Part shown: piece after piece, positions 8,298 through 18,111 of the stretch
Numbering within the stretch: the stretch's first letter is position 1
Layout of the letters: every line of letters begins with the position of its first letter
DNA from: Candidatus Methanorudis spinitermitis
Lineage (GTDB): Archaea; Methanobacteriota; Methanobacteria; Methanobacteriales; Methanobacteriaceae
DNA length: 64,000 nt
Reading direction: 5' to 3'
Assembly: GCA_031286225.1 (NCBI GenBank)
Contig: JAITUQ010000038.1
Span: 1 to 64,000, forward strand
The notes under the pieces: generated by a model
The model's database searches: none
What the model was told of the DNA's origin: nothing
The model's input: only the letters and a program-made list of their open reading frames with translations
Made by a program: the position numbers and the translations under genes

Positions 8298-9155
8298 TTA
8301 AATAGCTTTTATCAAATTAACAATTTCTGATGGTCTATGGGCGATTTTGACTCCTGCATTTTCAAGAGCTTTCATTTTACTTTCAGCTGTTCCTGTATTT
8401 CCTTCAACTATAGCTCCAGCATGCCCCATTCTTTTACCAGGAGGAGCAGTTAATCCTGCAATGTATGAAACAACAGGTTTTGAAATATTGTCAGCTATGA
8501 AATCTGCTGCTTTTTCTTCAGCATTTCCTCCTATTTCACCAATTATCACAATTTGCTCAGTTTCATCATCATCCTCAAACATTTGAAGAACAGAAGAAAA
8601 ATTTGTACCAATAACTGGATCTCCACCAATTCCTACACATGTACTTTGACCTATGTTTGCTCTTGTTAATTGACTAGCTACTTCATAAGTTAAAGTTCCA
8701 CTTCTGGAGATTACACCAACATTACCTTCTGAAAAAACATTAGTAGGCATAATACCAAGTTTTCCTACTTTTGGCGAAATAATTCCTGGAGTATTTGGTC
8801 CAATTACAGTAACATCATTTTTTTTAGCATATGCCATAATCTTCATAGAATCATGAACTGGAATATGTTCTGTAATTATCACAACAAGATCCACATGTTT
8901 TATAGATTCATATGCTGCATCTTTAGCAAAGGGTGCTGGAACAAAAATAATTGATGAATTAACATCCATATTTTCTTTGACTTCTTCAATTGAGTTAAAT
9001 ATAGCTACTCCTTCAAAATCTTGTCCTCCTCTTCCTGGAGTTACTCCAGCTACAATATTTGTATTATATTGAAGCATTTGACTTGTATGAAATGAACCTT
9101 GTTTTCCTGTTATTCCTTGAACTAAACATTTAGTATTTTCATTTAATAATATCAT
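8298..9155 (-). CDS. sucD: succinyl-CoA synthetase, alpha subunit
   Basis: The alpha subunit of ADP-forming succinyl-CoA ligase, which couples succinyl-CoA and succinate with ATP. In methanogens it takes part in the incomplete reductive TCA pathway to 2-oxoglutarate. At 285 residues it is full length, with the CoA-binding N-terminal half ([20 protein letters not shown]), the central [10 protein letters not shown] segment, [10 protein letters not shown], and the phospho-His motif [13 protein letters not shown] near the C-terminus. The beta subunit is not in the window, so the pair is encoded apart here. Confidence 0.96.
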   Translation of the reverse strand: MILLNENTKCLVQGITGKQGSFHTSQMLQYNTNIVAGVTPGRGGQDFEGVAIFNSIEEVKENMDVNSSIIFVPAPFAKDAAYESIKHVDLVVIITEHIPVHDSMKIMAYAKKNDVTVIGPNTPGIISPKVGKLGIMPTNVFSEGNVGVISRSGTLTYEVASQLTRANIGQSTCVGIGGDPVIGTNFSSVLQMFEDDDETEQIVIIGEIGGNAEEKAADFIADNISKPVVSYIAGLTAPPGKRMGHAGAIVEGNTGTAESKMKALENAGVKIAHRPSEIVNLIKAI

Positions 9156-9439
9156 AAAATCCCTCAGAGCTAATTGATTAAGAAAGTTGTAAGAGTAAAA
9201 AGTTTTTATATCTTGATTTATAGTTTATAATAATTTATAATAATTAATATTATTTTTTTAATATATACAAATTTTTTTTAATATTTTTTTTTAATATTTA
9301 CAAATATCCTTATTTTTATTAAATTTTTATTAAAATATAACATGGTGATGATTGCTTTAAGAAATTATTGTTAATCAATTTCATTTTTTATGATTAGATA
9401 TTTTTTAATGTAGTATAAACCATGTATTGTTTAAATCAT

Positions 9440-10165
9440 TTATCTTAAGATTTGCATTCTATTTTGGAAAGGAATAGCTAAATCAATAACATTTCCATTC
9501 ATAAAAGCCGTCGCCGATACAATTACACTTCCAGGAATTACATTGCATGAAGTGTTTCTTTCAACTAAATAAACATTTTTGTTTCCTAAAGAAGCACCTA
9601 TCATTGCACCTGAAATAATTCCAATAGATTCTAAATTTTCAACTGATGCTACAACAATAGGATCATCAGTTTCACTTGAAACAAATCCAACTCCAGGAAT
9701 CTTTTGATGTTTTTCACCTAAGCTTTCAGATATGTCTGTAAGACCTTCCATACTCTTTGCTGCATTAATTGCAGAATTAGCTACATCTTCTACAAATTTT
9801 TCTCCACCATAAGTATCATATGCAAGAATAATAGCATCAGGATACATATCCTGTTTTATTTTAGCTTCGCCGTAGGATATTCCTTCCCCTGCAGAGTCTA
9901 TATCTTTAGCTATTCCAGCAATATCTCCAATATCTTCTGCATTATCTTTTAGAATATCAACTATTCCCTGATTAATAGTCTCAATTAAGTCATCTTCAGC
10001 AAATGCACTTATTACAACATCATCTCCAGTAATATTTGTTAAAGCTGCATGACTAGCTCCTAAATCAATGAGATTAGGAATATCTTTCTCAATATTATTT
10101 ATTAAAGATTTACTACAAGAAACATCATTGATTGATATATCTGCACCAATAGCTATGACTTTCAA
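9440..10165 (-). CDS. conserved methanogen-type protein of unknown function, 241 aa
   Basis: A soluble alpha/beta protein without membrane segments. The N-terminus (MKVIAIGADISINDV) looks like a first beta strand and glycine loop. The middle is rich in acidic residues and Ile (EDIGDIAGIAKDID), followed by DAIILAYDTYGGEKFVED and a C-terminal Gly/Ala-rich part (GIISGAMIGASLGNKNVYLVE, VIPGSVIVSATAFMNG). It has two cysteines (residue 17 and in NTSCNVIPG). The steady codon use and length show a real gene, and my impression is that it is restricted to methanogens, but I cannot name the family. It stands between sucD and the divergent aroD. Confidence 0.8.
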   Translation of the reverse strand: MKVIAIGADISINDVSCSKSLINNIEKDIPNLIDLGASHAALTNITGDDVVISAFAEDDLIETINQGIVDILKDNAEDIGDIAGIAKDIDSAGEGISYGEAKIKQDMYPDAIILAYDTYGGEKFVEDVANSAINAAKSMEGLTDISESLGEKHQKIPGVGFVSSETDDPIVVASVENLESIGIISGAMIGASLGNKNVYLVERNTSCNVIPGSVIVSATAFMNGNVIDLAIPFQNRMQILR

Positions 10166-10477
10166 TTTAACACCTAATTTATTATTATATTTTAAATTCA
10201 GCTATTTTATTATATTTTATTTATATTAATTCTATTAATTTACATTCATTTATAATCTCTTATATTTTTCATAGTAAATTATTATCATAATTGATAAAAT
10301 TTTCTAGAATCATTATATCTATATCAAAAATTATTAATAGAGCATTTAAAAGGAATTGTTTATTTATAAAATTGAAATATTAGTTAAAATAAAAAAATTA
10401 AATAATAATAAAAATAATAGTATTTTTAATTAACTTTAATAATTAATTATAAGCACTTAAAAAATTGAGGGAATGAA
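10166..10477. other. divergent intergenic region between the unknown gene and aroD
   Basis: About 310 bases of AT-rich spacer between two divergently transcribed genes; both promoters should lie here. Apart from the aroD Shine-Dalgarno at its right end I see no repeat, RNA-like segment or small ORF. Confidence 0.5.
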
Positions 10478-11179
10478 TTGTATCGCGAAACGAAAATAGC
10501 TATTCCAATATTTAAAAAAGATAAAAATTCTGCCTTAAAAGCTGGGAAAGATTATATAAAAAAAGGTGCGGATATTTTAGAGCTTAGAATAGATGGTTTG
10601 TCAAATCCTAATACTAAAATTGTAAAAGATATAATTGAAGAGATAAACTTTCCAACAATAATTACAAATAGAAAAAAGTCAGAAGGAGGATTTTTCGAAG
10701 GTAGTGAAGAAGAAAGAGTAGCTATTCTTCAAGAATGCTCTTGTGTAGCTGATTATGTAGATATTGAACTTCAAACTGATTTAAAATATATTAAGTCAAT
10801 AAAAAATTCGGCTGTTAAAACCATAATATCCTTCCATGATTTTGAAAAAACACCTCCAGTGGATGATTTATTAGCTATTGTGAAAAAAGAAAAAAAATTA
10901 GGAGATATAGCTAAAATTGCAGTAATGCCAAAAAATTTAGAGGATACAATAATTGTTTTAGCCATTCTTTCGCGATGTAAAGATACAATAGCTATTTCTA
11001 TGGGGGAATTAGGTAGTTATACTCGAATTATAGCTTCTAAATTTTCTTCACCTATTACATTTGCATCAGGTGATGATACAACAGCCCCTGGGCAAATTGA
11101 TATTGAAACCATGAAATTAATGCTAAATATGGTTTTTTTAGATCATGATGATTTAATAAAGGATGTGAAAAATCTTTAA
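10478..11179 (+). CDS. aroD: 3-dehydroquinate dehydratase, type I
   Basis: Third step of the shikimate pathway: dehydration of 3-dehydroquinate through a Schiff base. The 233-residue protein has the type I barrel features: LELRIDGL, the PTIITNR segment, the active-site His in IISFHDFEKTP (H120), the Schiff-base Lys in DIAKIAVMP (K146), and SMGELGSYTRI followed by SPITFAS. The start is TTG, supported by GAGGG six bases upstream, and the encoded MYRETKIAIPI is the expected first strand. Other aromatic genes (aroE, aroK, chorismate mutase) are scattered over the window. Confidence 0.95.
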   Translation: MYRETKIAIPIFKKDKNSALKAGKDYIKKGADILELRIDGLSNPNTKIVKDIIEEINFPTIITNRKKSEGGFFEGSEEERVAILQECSCVADYVDIELQTDLKYIKSIKNSAVKTIISFHDFEKTPPVDDLLAIVKKEKKLGDIAKIAVMPKNLEDTIIVLAILSRCKDTIAISMGELGSYTRIIASKFSSPITFASGDDTTAPGQIDIETMKLMLNMVFLDHDDLIKDVKNL

Positions 11180-11258
11180 TACATAGAATAAATTTAAAAC
11201 TTATAATAGAACTTAAAATATCTTATTTATAATTTCATCTGAAAATGGAGGTATTCTC

Positions 11259-11894
11259 ATAGAAAAAAATAATAAGATTATTATAATATTTTCTATAATA
11301 ATTTTTCTTGGAATTTTAACAGCTAGTTCTTATTCACTTTCAGACAACATTACAATAAATCTCCAATTAGATGGAGAAAATGTTACAGTAAAATCATTAG
11401 CTATTCCTTTTGGAAAAGACATGGAATCAATGGAGAATGAAATAATAGAGTATAGTATAAACGAAATGAATAATGTGGATAGTAATATAAGTTCGTTAAG
11501 ATATGGAGTTACTAAAATAGCTGAAAAATATGGATTTACTAATATAAATGTTGAGATAAGTTCTCAATTTGGAGAAGATAAACTTCCTATGATAGTCATA
11601 GTTGATGGAACATCCATGGTCCCAACATTACAAAATGGAGAGGTAGTAATAATTGAAAAAACTCAAAATATCAATGTTGGTGATATAGTTGTAGCTAAAG
11701 ATCCAGAATATGGATTATTAATAAAAAGAGTAGGAAATATCACAGGTGAGAAAGTTTTCCTATCAGCAGATAATAATGATACAGTAAGTATTTTTGAAAA
11801 TGGAACTTATTATCAACTGATAGCTGTTGAAAAATGGACTAATGCATCAAATATTGTAGGAATAGCTAAAATATTCAATATTAGGTCAAATTGA
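11259..11894 (+). CDS. signal peptidase I-like S26 protease, apparently starting at ATA
   Basis: The core from 11421 contains the S26 Ser motif DGTSMVPTLQNGEVVII, a VGDIVVAKDP segment and the general-base Lys region GLLIKRVGNI, as in enzymes that cleave signal peptides outside the membrane. The first ATG (11421) would give 157 residues without a membrane anchor. In the same frame the sequence extends upstream through an ideal signal anchor (IIIIFSIIIFLGILTASS) to ATA at 11259, where a perfect GGAGGT (11247-11252) sits six bases upstream. There is no ATG, GTG or TTG in frame between the stop at 11214 and the anchor. I therefore propose an ATA start and about 211 residues. A sequencing error or a decayed start is the alternative. 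Confidence 0.75.
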   Translation: MEKNNKIIIIFSIIIFLGILTASSYSLSDNITINLQLDGENVTVKSLAIPFGKDMESMENEIIEYSINEMNNVDSNISSLRYGVTKIAEKYGFTNINVEISSQFGEDKLPMIVIVDGTSMVPTLQNGEVVIIEKTQNINVGDIVVAKDPEYGLLIKRVGNITGEKVFLSADNNDTVSIFENGTYYQLIAVEKWTNASNIVGIAKIFNIRSN

Positions 11895-12088
11895 AAATAA
11901 AAAATAGAAGTTATTTATAAGAATATTAAAAAATAAAAAATTTTAAATAAAAAATTGAAATATGAATAATAGATAGAATTAAGATTTTTAAATAAAAAAT
12001 TGAAATTAAGAATTGAAAATAAAATAATTAATTTTTTTTCAGTTTTATAAATGATTAAATTTTATCTAAATAAAATAAAATTTTTAGA

Positions 12089-13048
12089 TTAGCTATATTC
12101 AGCTAATCTTTCAATTCTTTTTAGCATATTAGGATGGGTTGAAATTAATTCCATTAATTTATCACTTGTTTTTATATTAACTTTTTTATATTTTAATTGA
12201 GATAATTCAGAGGCAGAAATTTCACCATCGTGATCAATATCCAACTGGGATAATTCATTAATTTCATTGGCTGCAACTGAAACGTCATTTAAACAGAAAG
12301 CTTTTATCCCTTGAATATTTTTAACTTCTTCTTTATTTGCAGTGGCTGAATCATATACAAGTTTATATAGTGCTGAAGCTAATTTTTCTGGTCGCCCTCC
12401 AAGTTCTATACTACCTTGGTCTGCATAGTATTCTCTTGTTCTTGAAACAAACAAAACAATTAGCTGTCCAAGGAGATATGCTCCAAAAGCTAATATTCCT
12501 ATTATAAATCCGCCACTATTTCTACTATTTCCACCATAAAAGAAAGATATTGCTATAAAATAACAAATTAATGGAACAGCACTTACTAATGTTGTTACAG
12601 CCATGTCACTATGTTTAATATGTGCAATTTCATGAGCTAAAACAGCTTTAAGCTCTTCTTTATTCAATTTATTTAATAAACCTTTTGTAACACAAACTCT
12701 TCCATCTTTTTTTGTTCTACCAAATGCAAAAGCATTTGGAATATTAATGTTAGATATCCCAACCTTAGGTTTAGGAATTCCTGCAGACATAGCTAAATCT
12801 GAAATTATTCGATGTAATTCTGGTTCTTCAGTTTCTGAAACATATTCAACGTTCATTGATGATTGAACTATAATAGGTCCGATTAAATATTGTAAAAGAA
12901 CAACACCTAATCCTAATGCAGCATAAAATTCATATCCTCCAAAATCAAGCAAAGTTCCTGCTACTAATAGAATCACATAAACTAAACCAAACAATAAAAC
13001 CATAGCTAGCCATAATCTTATTCTAAGCCCCCATGAATTTAATTTCAT
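12089..13048 (-). CDS. htpX: HtpX-type zinc metalloprotease with EF-hand-like insert
   Basis: A membrane protease of family M48 that degrades damaged membrane proteins. It has two N-terminal membrane segments (about residues 15-35 and 42-62), the zinc motif HEIAH (H139, E140, H143), two further hydrophobic segments (about 150-175 and 180-203) and the Glu ligand in SRTREYYADQGS. Unusually, residues 270-281 match a calcium-binding EF-hand loop (Asp at 1, 3 and 5, Gly at 6, Ile at 8, Glu at 12), placed between the protease domain and the conserved STHPNMLKRI end. I believe related archaeal proteins have a comparable insertion. Full length at 319 residues. Confidence 0.93.
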   Translation of the reverse strand: MKLNSWGLRIRLWLAMVLLFGLVYVILLVAGTLLDFGGYEFYAALGLGVVLLQYLIGPIIVQSSMNVEYVSETEEPELHRIISDLAMSAGIPKPKVGISNINIPNAFAFGRTKKDGRVCVTKGLLNKLNKEELKAVLAHEIAHIKHSDMAVTTLVSAVPLICYFIAISFFYGGNSRNSGGFIIGILAFGAYLLGQLIVLFVSRTREYYADQGSIELGGRPEKLASALYKLVYDSATANKEEVKNIQGIKAFCLNDVSVAANEINELSQLDIDHDGEISASELSQLKYKKVNIKTSDKLMELISTHPNMLKRIERLAEYS

Positions 13049-13191
13049 TATTACACTCCTTAATTATTATACTTTTTTTTTTTTTAAAAAATTGAATTTA
13101 TTAAAATTAGAATATTGAAAAATATATTTAATTTAAATATTTCCTTATTTTTATATAAATTTTTTTCATATGGATTATTAATGTTAAAAAA

Positions 13192-14118
13192 TTATTCAAA
13201 TTTCAGAAAATTAGAAGGGTTATTTTTATAATATTGTAAAACTTTTTTATCTTTGTTATTTAATTTTTTCTCAGATGTTGGGTGTATTGAACTTCCTTTT
13301 TTTGCAAAAATTTTTCCACCAGATTTTTTTGCACCTAAAAATTTTCCAGCATTTCCATCTATAATAACTGTTCCATTTTTCATTTCAACAGCAGTAAAGT
13401 CATCACAATTCCCATTTATTATAATAGTGCCTCCATTTAAAAGTGCAGCTGTATTGTTCCCAGCATTTCCATTTACTCTGACAATACCTTTTTTCATTAA
13501 AATCCCTGTTGATAGATCCACATCATTATTAACAATTACTTCAACATCTCTATCTAACCTTGCACCAACAGTATCTCTTATTATTCCATCATTAATTTCC
13601 AATTTTTTTCCACTAAAATTTGCACCAATTAAGTTAATTTTAGATATTGAGTCCATTAATATTTCTGTAATTGATTTAAATTTTTTATATCCTTTAATAT
13701 CTGATTTTATTTCAACTAAATTTCCAATAGGATCTGTAACTTTCCCTTTAACATAAATGTTACCACGTCTCATACTTATTCCCATTCGGCTAGCTATATT
13801 CCCATTTACAAAAACATCTCCAACATCACAGGCTTTACCACTACCACCAAAATATTTTAAATCAACACCCATACTTGAACACAAGCGATGTCCTGCATTC
13901 CCATTTATCCTAACAGATCCACTATTTTTCAGATGCTCAACAATGTCTTCAAAGCTATAGCTATTTCCAGGAATTTTATCATTTAATTCAAGCTTTTCTC
14001 CATTATGATTCCAATAAAAATTATATGTAAAATCACAGAGACAATCAACAGGATCATCAATATCAAGTTCAATTAGATTTTCAGTCGATATTTCTTTCTT
14101 TTTAAATCTTTCAAACAT
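13192..14118 (-). CDS. FwdC/GltB-type GXGXG beta-helix protein
   Basis: The protein is built from repeating GXGXG-type turns: GSVRINGNAGHRL, GDVFVNGNIASRM, GNIYVKGKVTDPIG, GIVRVNGNAGNN, GTIIINGNCDDF, GTVIIDGNAGKFLG. This right-handed beta-helix is shared by subunit C of formylmethanofuran dehydrogenase and the C-terminal domain of glutamate synthase. The N-terminal 60 residues (MFERFKKKEISTEN and on) are acidic and unlike FwdC. No Fwd partner genes are near, so it is probably a stand-alone homologue, not the housekeeping subunit. Some databases label such proteins tributyrin esterase, which nothing here supports. It lies downstream of nothing obvious and upstream of htpX on the same strand. 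Confidence 0.8.
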   Translation of the reverse strand: MFERFKKKEISTENLIELDIDDPVDCLCDFTYNFYWNHNGEKLELNDKIPGNSYSFEDIVEHLKNSGSVRINGNAGHRLCSSMGVDLKYFGGSGKACDVGDVFVNGNIASRMGISMRRGNIYVKGKVTDPIGNLVEIKSDIKGYKKFKSITEILMDSISKINLIGANFSGKKLEINDGIIRDTVGARLDRDVEVIVNNDVDLSTGILMKKGIVRVNGNAGNNTAALLNGGTIIINGNCDDFTAVEMKNGTVIIDGNAGKFLGAKKSGGKIFAKKGSSIHPTSEKKLNNKDKKVLQYYKNNPSNFLKFE

Positions 14119-14215
14119 TTTGAAACTCCTATTAGCTATTAATTACATCTAAATTTGATATTTTTTAATATTTTACTATAATTCTAATGATTTTATTTTA
14201 TAATCTTAATAATTT

Positions 14216-14291
14216 TTTTATATAATCTTTACACTATTGTATCATTTTTAGATTTTTATATAATCTTTACTTTATTATATCATCTTTAATA
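14216..14291. repeat. 38-bp tandem duplication in AT-rich spacer
   Basis: TTTATATAATCTTTAC followed by a TATTGTATCAT-like segment occurs twice with a period of 38 bases (TATATAATC at 14219 and 14257). It lies in the 400-base divergent spacer 14119-14526 between the FwdC-like gene and the following surface protein; nothing else is seen in that spacer. Confidence 0.55.
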
Positions 14292-14526
14292 TTTTATTAA
14301 GTAATGTATTATTTTTTAAAAATTGTTTAATTAATTAAAGGTTTATTTTTTATAATTAATATTAAAAATAATCTTTTAGAAATTGTTTAAATGGTAGTGG
14401 AAAATATTTTTTTAGATTAAATTTTTTATATTACTAAGAGTATAATTTATATTAAACATTATTTAGATTTAACATAACTTTTATTAAACATAATTTATAT
14501 ATCTTTTAATGTAATAGGTGATTATA

Positions 14527-15045
14527 ATGAATAAAATATTTATTGGTGTAATCCTTTTATTTGTTCTGACAATTGTTGGTATTTCTGCTTTTTTACTTGT
14601 TCAAGATACAGGTGATGATATTATTAATATAACTGATAATTCAACTAATGTTAGTGAGGATGATATTGATTTTACAAATCATAATGGAGTAACTGATGAA
14701 AATAATGTTACTGTTACTGCTAACTGTCAAAAAACAGCTTATCAAGGAACTTATGCTGTTATAATTTGGAAAGTCACAAACAATGGAAATAAAACCATAA
14801 AAAATGTTAAAGCTTTGGATCAATTAGGTTTTCATGATTTTGGTGAAATTGAACCTTCTCAATCAAAAACATATAGATTTACTACTTATATCCCAACTAA
14901 TAAAGATCTTCAAGTAGACTTTGGAGTGGAAAATGGGCAATGGCCAGGACCTCTTTGGATTGGAGGCTTTGCACTAAGTTATTCTATTGATAATGAAACT
15001 TTCAATACAAATGCAAATCAAATGCAAATTCAAGTCAAAATTTAA
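14527..15045 (+). CDS. membrane-anchored extracellular protein with Ig-like domain
   Basis: An N-terminal hydrophobic segment (residues about 4-25, IFIGVILLFVLTIVGISAFL) is followed by a polar Asn/Asp/Thr-rich linker with N-glycosylation sequons, then a beta-rich domain of about 110 residues (TVTANCQKTAYQGTYAVIIW, TNNGNKTIKNVKALDQLG, SQSKTYRFTTYIP) like CARDB or DUF11-type surface modules. It is probably exposed outside the membrane; the role is unknown. The frame opens at GTG 14518, but AGGTGAT (14516-14522) is a near-perfect Shine-Dalgarno for the ATG at 14527, which I prefer (172 residues). Confidence 0.75.
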   Translation: MNKIFIGVILLFVLTIVGISAFLLVQDTGDDIINITDNSTNVSEDDIDFTNHNGVTDENNVTVTANCQKTAYQGTYAVIIWKVTNNGNKTIKNVKALDQLGFHDFGEIEPSQSKTYRFTTYIPTNKDLQVDFGVENGQWPGPLWIGGFALSYSIDNETFNTNANQMQIQVKI

Positions 15046-15377
15046 CTTTCTTATTTTCTCTAATTTTTCTAAATTTTGAATCTTTTTAGTGATAATTATT
15101 TAATGTTTCTTTTGAATGAAAACAATTTTTTAATTATTTTTATTATTTTTTATAATTATTTTTAAGCCAATTAATTTTTTTATGAAAAATTTTATTAATT
15201 CTTTTTTTATTTTAAACCAAAAGGTTTATGATATATTTTTAATAATGTAAATTCATATTATTTTTTTTTAAAATGAATATTATTAAATCATATTACTTAT
15301 GTAATTATTAATGTGAAAAAGAGAAATATCTATTATTATACCATTATAAAGTGGAATACAGAAATTTAGGTGATTTA
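15046..15377. other. AT-rich spacer upstream of the RFC operon
   Basis: About 330 bases, mostly T-runs and A/T mixtures, downstream of the surface protein (the T-runs could end its transcript) and upstream of rfcS. The AGGTGAT Shine-Dalgarno of rfcS is at its right end. Nothing else can be supported. Confidence 0.5.
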
Positions 15378-16325
15378 ATGAGTGGACCTTGGGTAGAAAA
15401 ATACAGACCTAGGAACTTGGAAGATATTGTAGGTCAAACACATATTATGGAATTATTAAAAAATTATGTTAAGGAAGAAAGCATGCCAAATTTAATGTTT
15501 ACTGGTCCTGCAGGGGTTGGAAAAACAACAGCCGCTCTAGCATTAGTTAAATCAATACTTGGAAAATATTGGCGTCAAAATTTCCTTGAATTAAATGCAT
15601 CAGATGCAAGAGGTATTGAAACTGTAAGAACAAATATTAAGAATTTTTGCCGTTTAAAACCTGTGGAAGCTCCATTTAGAATAATATTTCTCGATGAAGT
15701 TGACAACATGACAAAAGATGCTCAACATGCATTAAGACGTGAAATGGAAATGTATACAAAAACAGCTTCATTTATTCTCTCTTGCAATTATTCATCAAAA
15801 ATTATAGACCCTATTCAATCAAGATGTGCAATATTTAGATTTGCACCAATTAAAGGTCAAGATATTATTAAAAGATTAGAATATATAGCTAAAGAAGAAA
15901 ATTTTGACTATGATGATTCAGCTATTGAAATTATAGTTTACTTTGCTGAAGGGGATATGAGGAAAGCTATTAATATTCTTCAAGCATCTGCTTCAATAGG
16001 TGAGGAAATAACAGAAGATAAAGTAAATGATGTTGTTTCTAAAGCAAGACCTCAAGATATTAATGATATGATAACAAAAGCTCTTACTGGGGATTTTATG
16101 GGTGCAAGAGATTTACTTAGAGAAACAATGGTTTCACAAGGAACTAGTGGAGAAGATATGGTAAATCAAATTTATCAGGATGTAGCTAAAAGAGGCATGG
16201 AAGGAAAAATGGACTCTGAAATTTATATAAATTTAATTGAAGCTATTGCTCAAACTGATTTTAGAATTAGAGAAGGAGCTAATCCAAGAATTCAACTAGA
16301 AGCTCTTTTAACTAAATTTTTATAA
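15378..16325 (+). CDS. rfcS: replication factor C small subunit (clamp loader)
   Basis: AAA+ clamp-loader subunit that, with RfcL, opens the PCNA ring and loads it on primed DNA. Visible are [19 protein letters not shown], Walker [13 protein letters not shown], Walker B FLDEVDNM, the arginine-finger SRC motif ([10 protein letters not shown]) and the collar helices. The frame is open from GTG 15351, but AGGTGAT at 15369-15375 is the Shine-Dalgarno for ATG 15378, which gives the family N-terminus (315 residues). rfcL follows 56 bases downstream, so the two subunits form an operon. Confidence 0.96.
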   Translation: MSGPWVEKYRPRNLEDIVGQTHIMELLKNYVKEESMPNLMFTGPAGVGKTTAALALVKSILGKYWRQNFLELNASDARGIETVRTNIKNFCRLKPVEAPFRIIFLDEVDNMTKDAQHALRREMEMYTKTASFILSCNYSSKIIDPIQSRCAIFRFAPIKGQDIIKRLEYIAKEENFDYDDSAIEIIVYFAEGDMRKAINILQASASIGEEITEDKVNDVVSKARPQDINDMITKALTGDFMGARDLLRETMVSQGTSGEDMVNQIYQDVAKRGMEGKMDSEIYINLIEAIAQTDFRIREGANPRIQLEALLTKFL

Positions 16326-16381
16326 TAGTTCAATGCTGTAATTAATGGATATTTTCTAAGATGTTACCAAAAGGTAAAAGT

Positions 16382-17887
16382 ATGCTTTGGACAGATAAAT
16401 ACCGACCAAAAGTCTTTAAAGATATTATTGGTAATGGTAAACAAAAAAAAGAAATAGAAGCTTGGGTTGAAAATTGGAAAAATGAAATTCCTCAACCATG
16501 TTTACTATTAATTGGTCCAGCAGGAACTGGAAAAACAAGTATTGCTCATATAATAGCTAATAATTTTTCAGAATTCATTGAGCTAAATGCAAGTGATAAA
16601 CGTTCTCACGATGTTATAATGAACACAGTAGGTGAATCTTCAACAACGCAATCTTTATTCAGCAAAGAACGTAAATTAATCATTTTAGATGAAGTAGATG
16701 GTATCCATGGAAATGATGATAGAGGTGGAACTCGAGCTATTGGAAAGATAATTAAAGAGTCTCATCATCCTATTGTTATGACAGCTAATGATTTTTACAG
16801 CAAAAGATTAACAAGTATTAAACCAAAGTGTCAAGTTGTAAAAATTAATAAAGTACATACTAATTCCATTAACGCACTTCTTAAAAAAATTTGCAAAGAA
16901 GAAGGCATTGAAGCAGATCCATTAGTTATTAAAGAATTAGCTAAACGTTCAAATGGAGATATGCGTTCAGCTTTAAATACACTACAAGTAATTGTTGAGG
17001 AATCAAAAAAACTTGGACTATCTGATTTAGATATTGTAAGTCAAAAAGATAATATAAATAATATATTTGATACTGTTCGTAGAGTCTTAAAAAGTAAAAG
17101 TATTGATAAGGTAAAAAAATCTATGATGTTAGATGAAGATCCAACACTTGTAATGGAGTATGTAGCTGAAAATATTCCAAGAGAATATGAAAAAGCCAAA
17201 GAAATTAAAAAAGCTTATGAAATGATTAGTGAAGCTGATCTATATTTTGGTAGAGCTAGATCTAGTAGAAATTATACGTATTGGAGATATGCTACAGATT
17301 TCATGGGAATTGGAGTAGCTTTAGCTAAAGATGAAACATATAAAAAGTTTACAAGATTAACTGGATCTATGGCTTTTTCATTAATGGGAAGAACACGAGG
17401 AAAAAGGGCACTTAGAGATAGAATAGCTGAAAAAATGTCTAAAAAGCTTCATATATCTAATAGTATAGCTATTTCTATGTTTCCAGAAATGGAGATAATG
17501 TTTCAAAATGATGAAGTAGCTTATGAAATAGCTAGTTATCTAGATTTTGATGATGATGAAGTCAAAAGATTTAGAAAAAGAAAAATTCCAAAAAAAGTAA
17601 TTAAAAAAATGGAAAAGAAGAAATTAGAGGAAAAATCTAAATCTAAAGATTTTAAAAGTTCTTCATTAGGAGTAGCTGTTGAAAAAGATGAAACTAAAAA
17701 ATCAAACTCAAAAATAGAAAAAAAGAAAAAATCTTCAGAATCTGATGATTCAAAAATAGAAAATAACGAAATTACAGTAAAATCTAAAAAGGGTTATTCT
17801 GATCAGGATAAAAAAGAAAATTTAGAAGAAAATGAAACAAAGGATAAAAAAGAAAATTCTGCTCAAAAATCTCTATTTAATTTTTAA
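16382..17887 (+). CDS. rfcL: replication factor C large subunit with PIP box
   Basis: Large clamp-loader subunit. [17 protein letters not shown], Walker [13 protein letters not shown] and Walker [10 protein letters not shown] are followed by the collar domain, a basic/acidic low-complexity tail of about 100 residues (Lys/Glu/Ser-rich, from about residue 405) and a C-terminal PCNA-interaction motif QKSLFNF. The SRC arginine finger of the small subunit is not present, as expected. AAGGTAAAAGT before ATG 16382 favours that start over ATG 16361; length then 501 residues. Second gene of the rfcS-rfcL operon. Confidence 0.96.
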   Translation: MLWTDKYRPKVFKDIIGNGKQKKEIEAWVENWKNEIPQPCLLLIGPAGTGKTSIAHIIANNFSEFIELNASDKRSHDVIMNTVGESSTTQSLFSKERKLIILDEVDGIHGNDDRGGTRAIGKIIKESHHPIVMTANDFYSKRLTSIKPKCQVVKINKVHTNSINALLKKICKEEGIEADPLVIKELAKRSNGDMRSALNTLQVIVEESKKLGLSDLDIVSQKDNINNIFDTVRRVLKSKSIDKVKKSMMLDEDPTLVMEYVAENIPREYEKAKEIKKAYEMISEADLYFGRARSSRNYTYWRYATDFMGIGVALAKDETYKKFTRLTGSMAFSLMGRTRGKRALRDRIAEKMSKKLHISNSIAISMFPEMEIMFQNDEVAYEIASYLDFDDDEVKRFRKRKIPKKVIKKMEKKKLEEKSKSKDFKSSSLGVAVEKDETKKSNSKIEKKKKSSESDDSKIENNEITVKSKKGYSDQDKKENLEENETKDKKENSAQKSLFNF

Positions 17888-18111
17888 TATTTTTATAATG
17901 AAAATTATTTTTTTTAAACATGAATTATAAGAAATTTTTTTACATAATTATAATTATAAATTTTTAATATAAATTATAAATTTTTAATTTTTATAAAATA
18001 TTTTATATTATTATTAACTTTTGATTTTTATAAATTATTTCTTATTTTTATAAAAATATTTCTTTTATATAATAATTGCCATGTTTTTTTTGAAAATAAT
18101 AATTTTAATTT

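Noticed and set aside
13253-13756. Plus-strand frame of 167 codons
   Set aside because: It is a Phe/Pro-rich mirror of the repetitive GXGXG gene on the minus strand; it has no Shine-Dalgarno and no recognisable domain.
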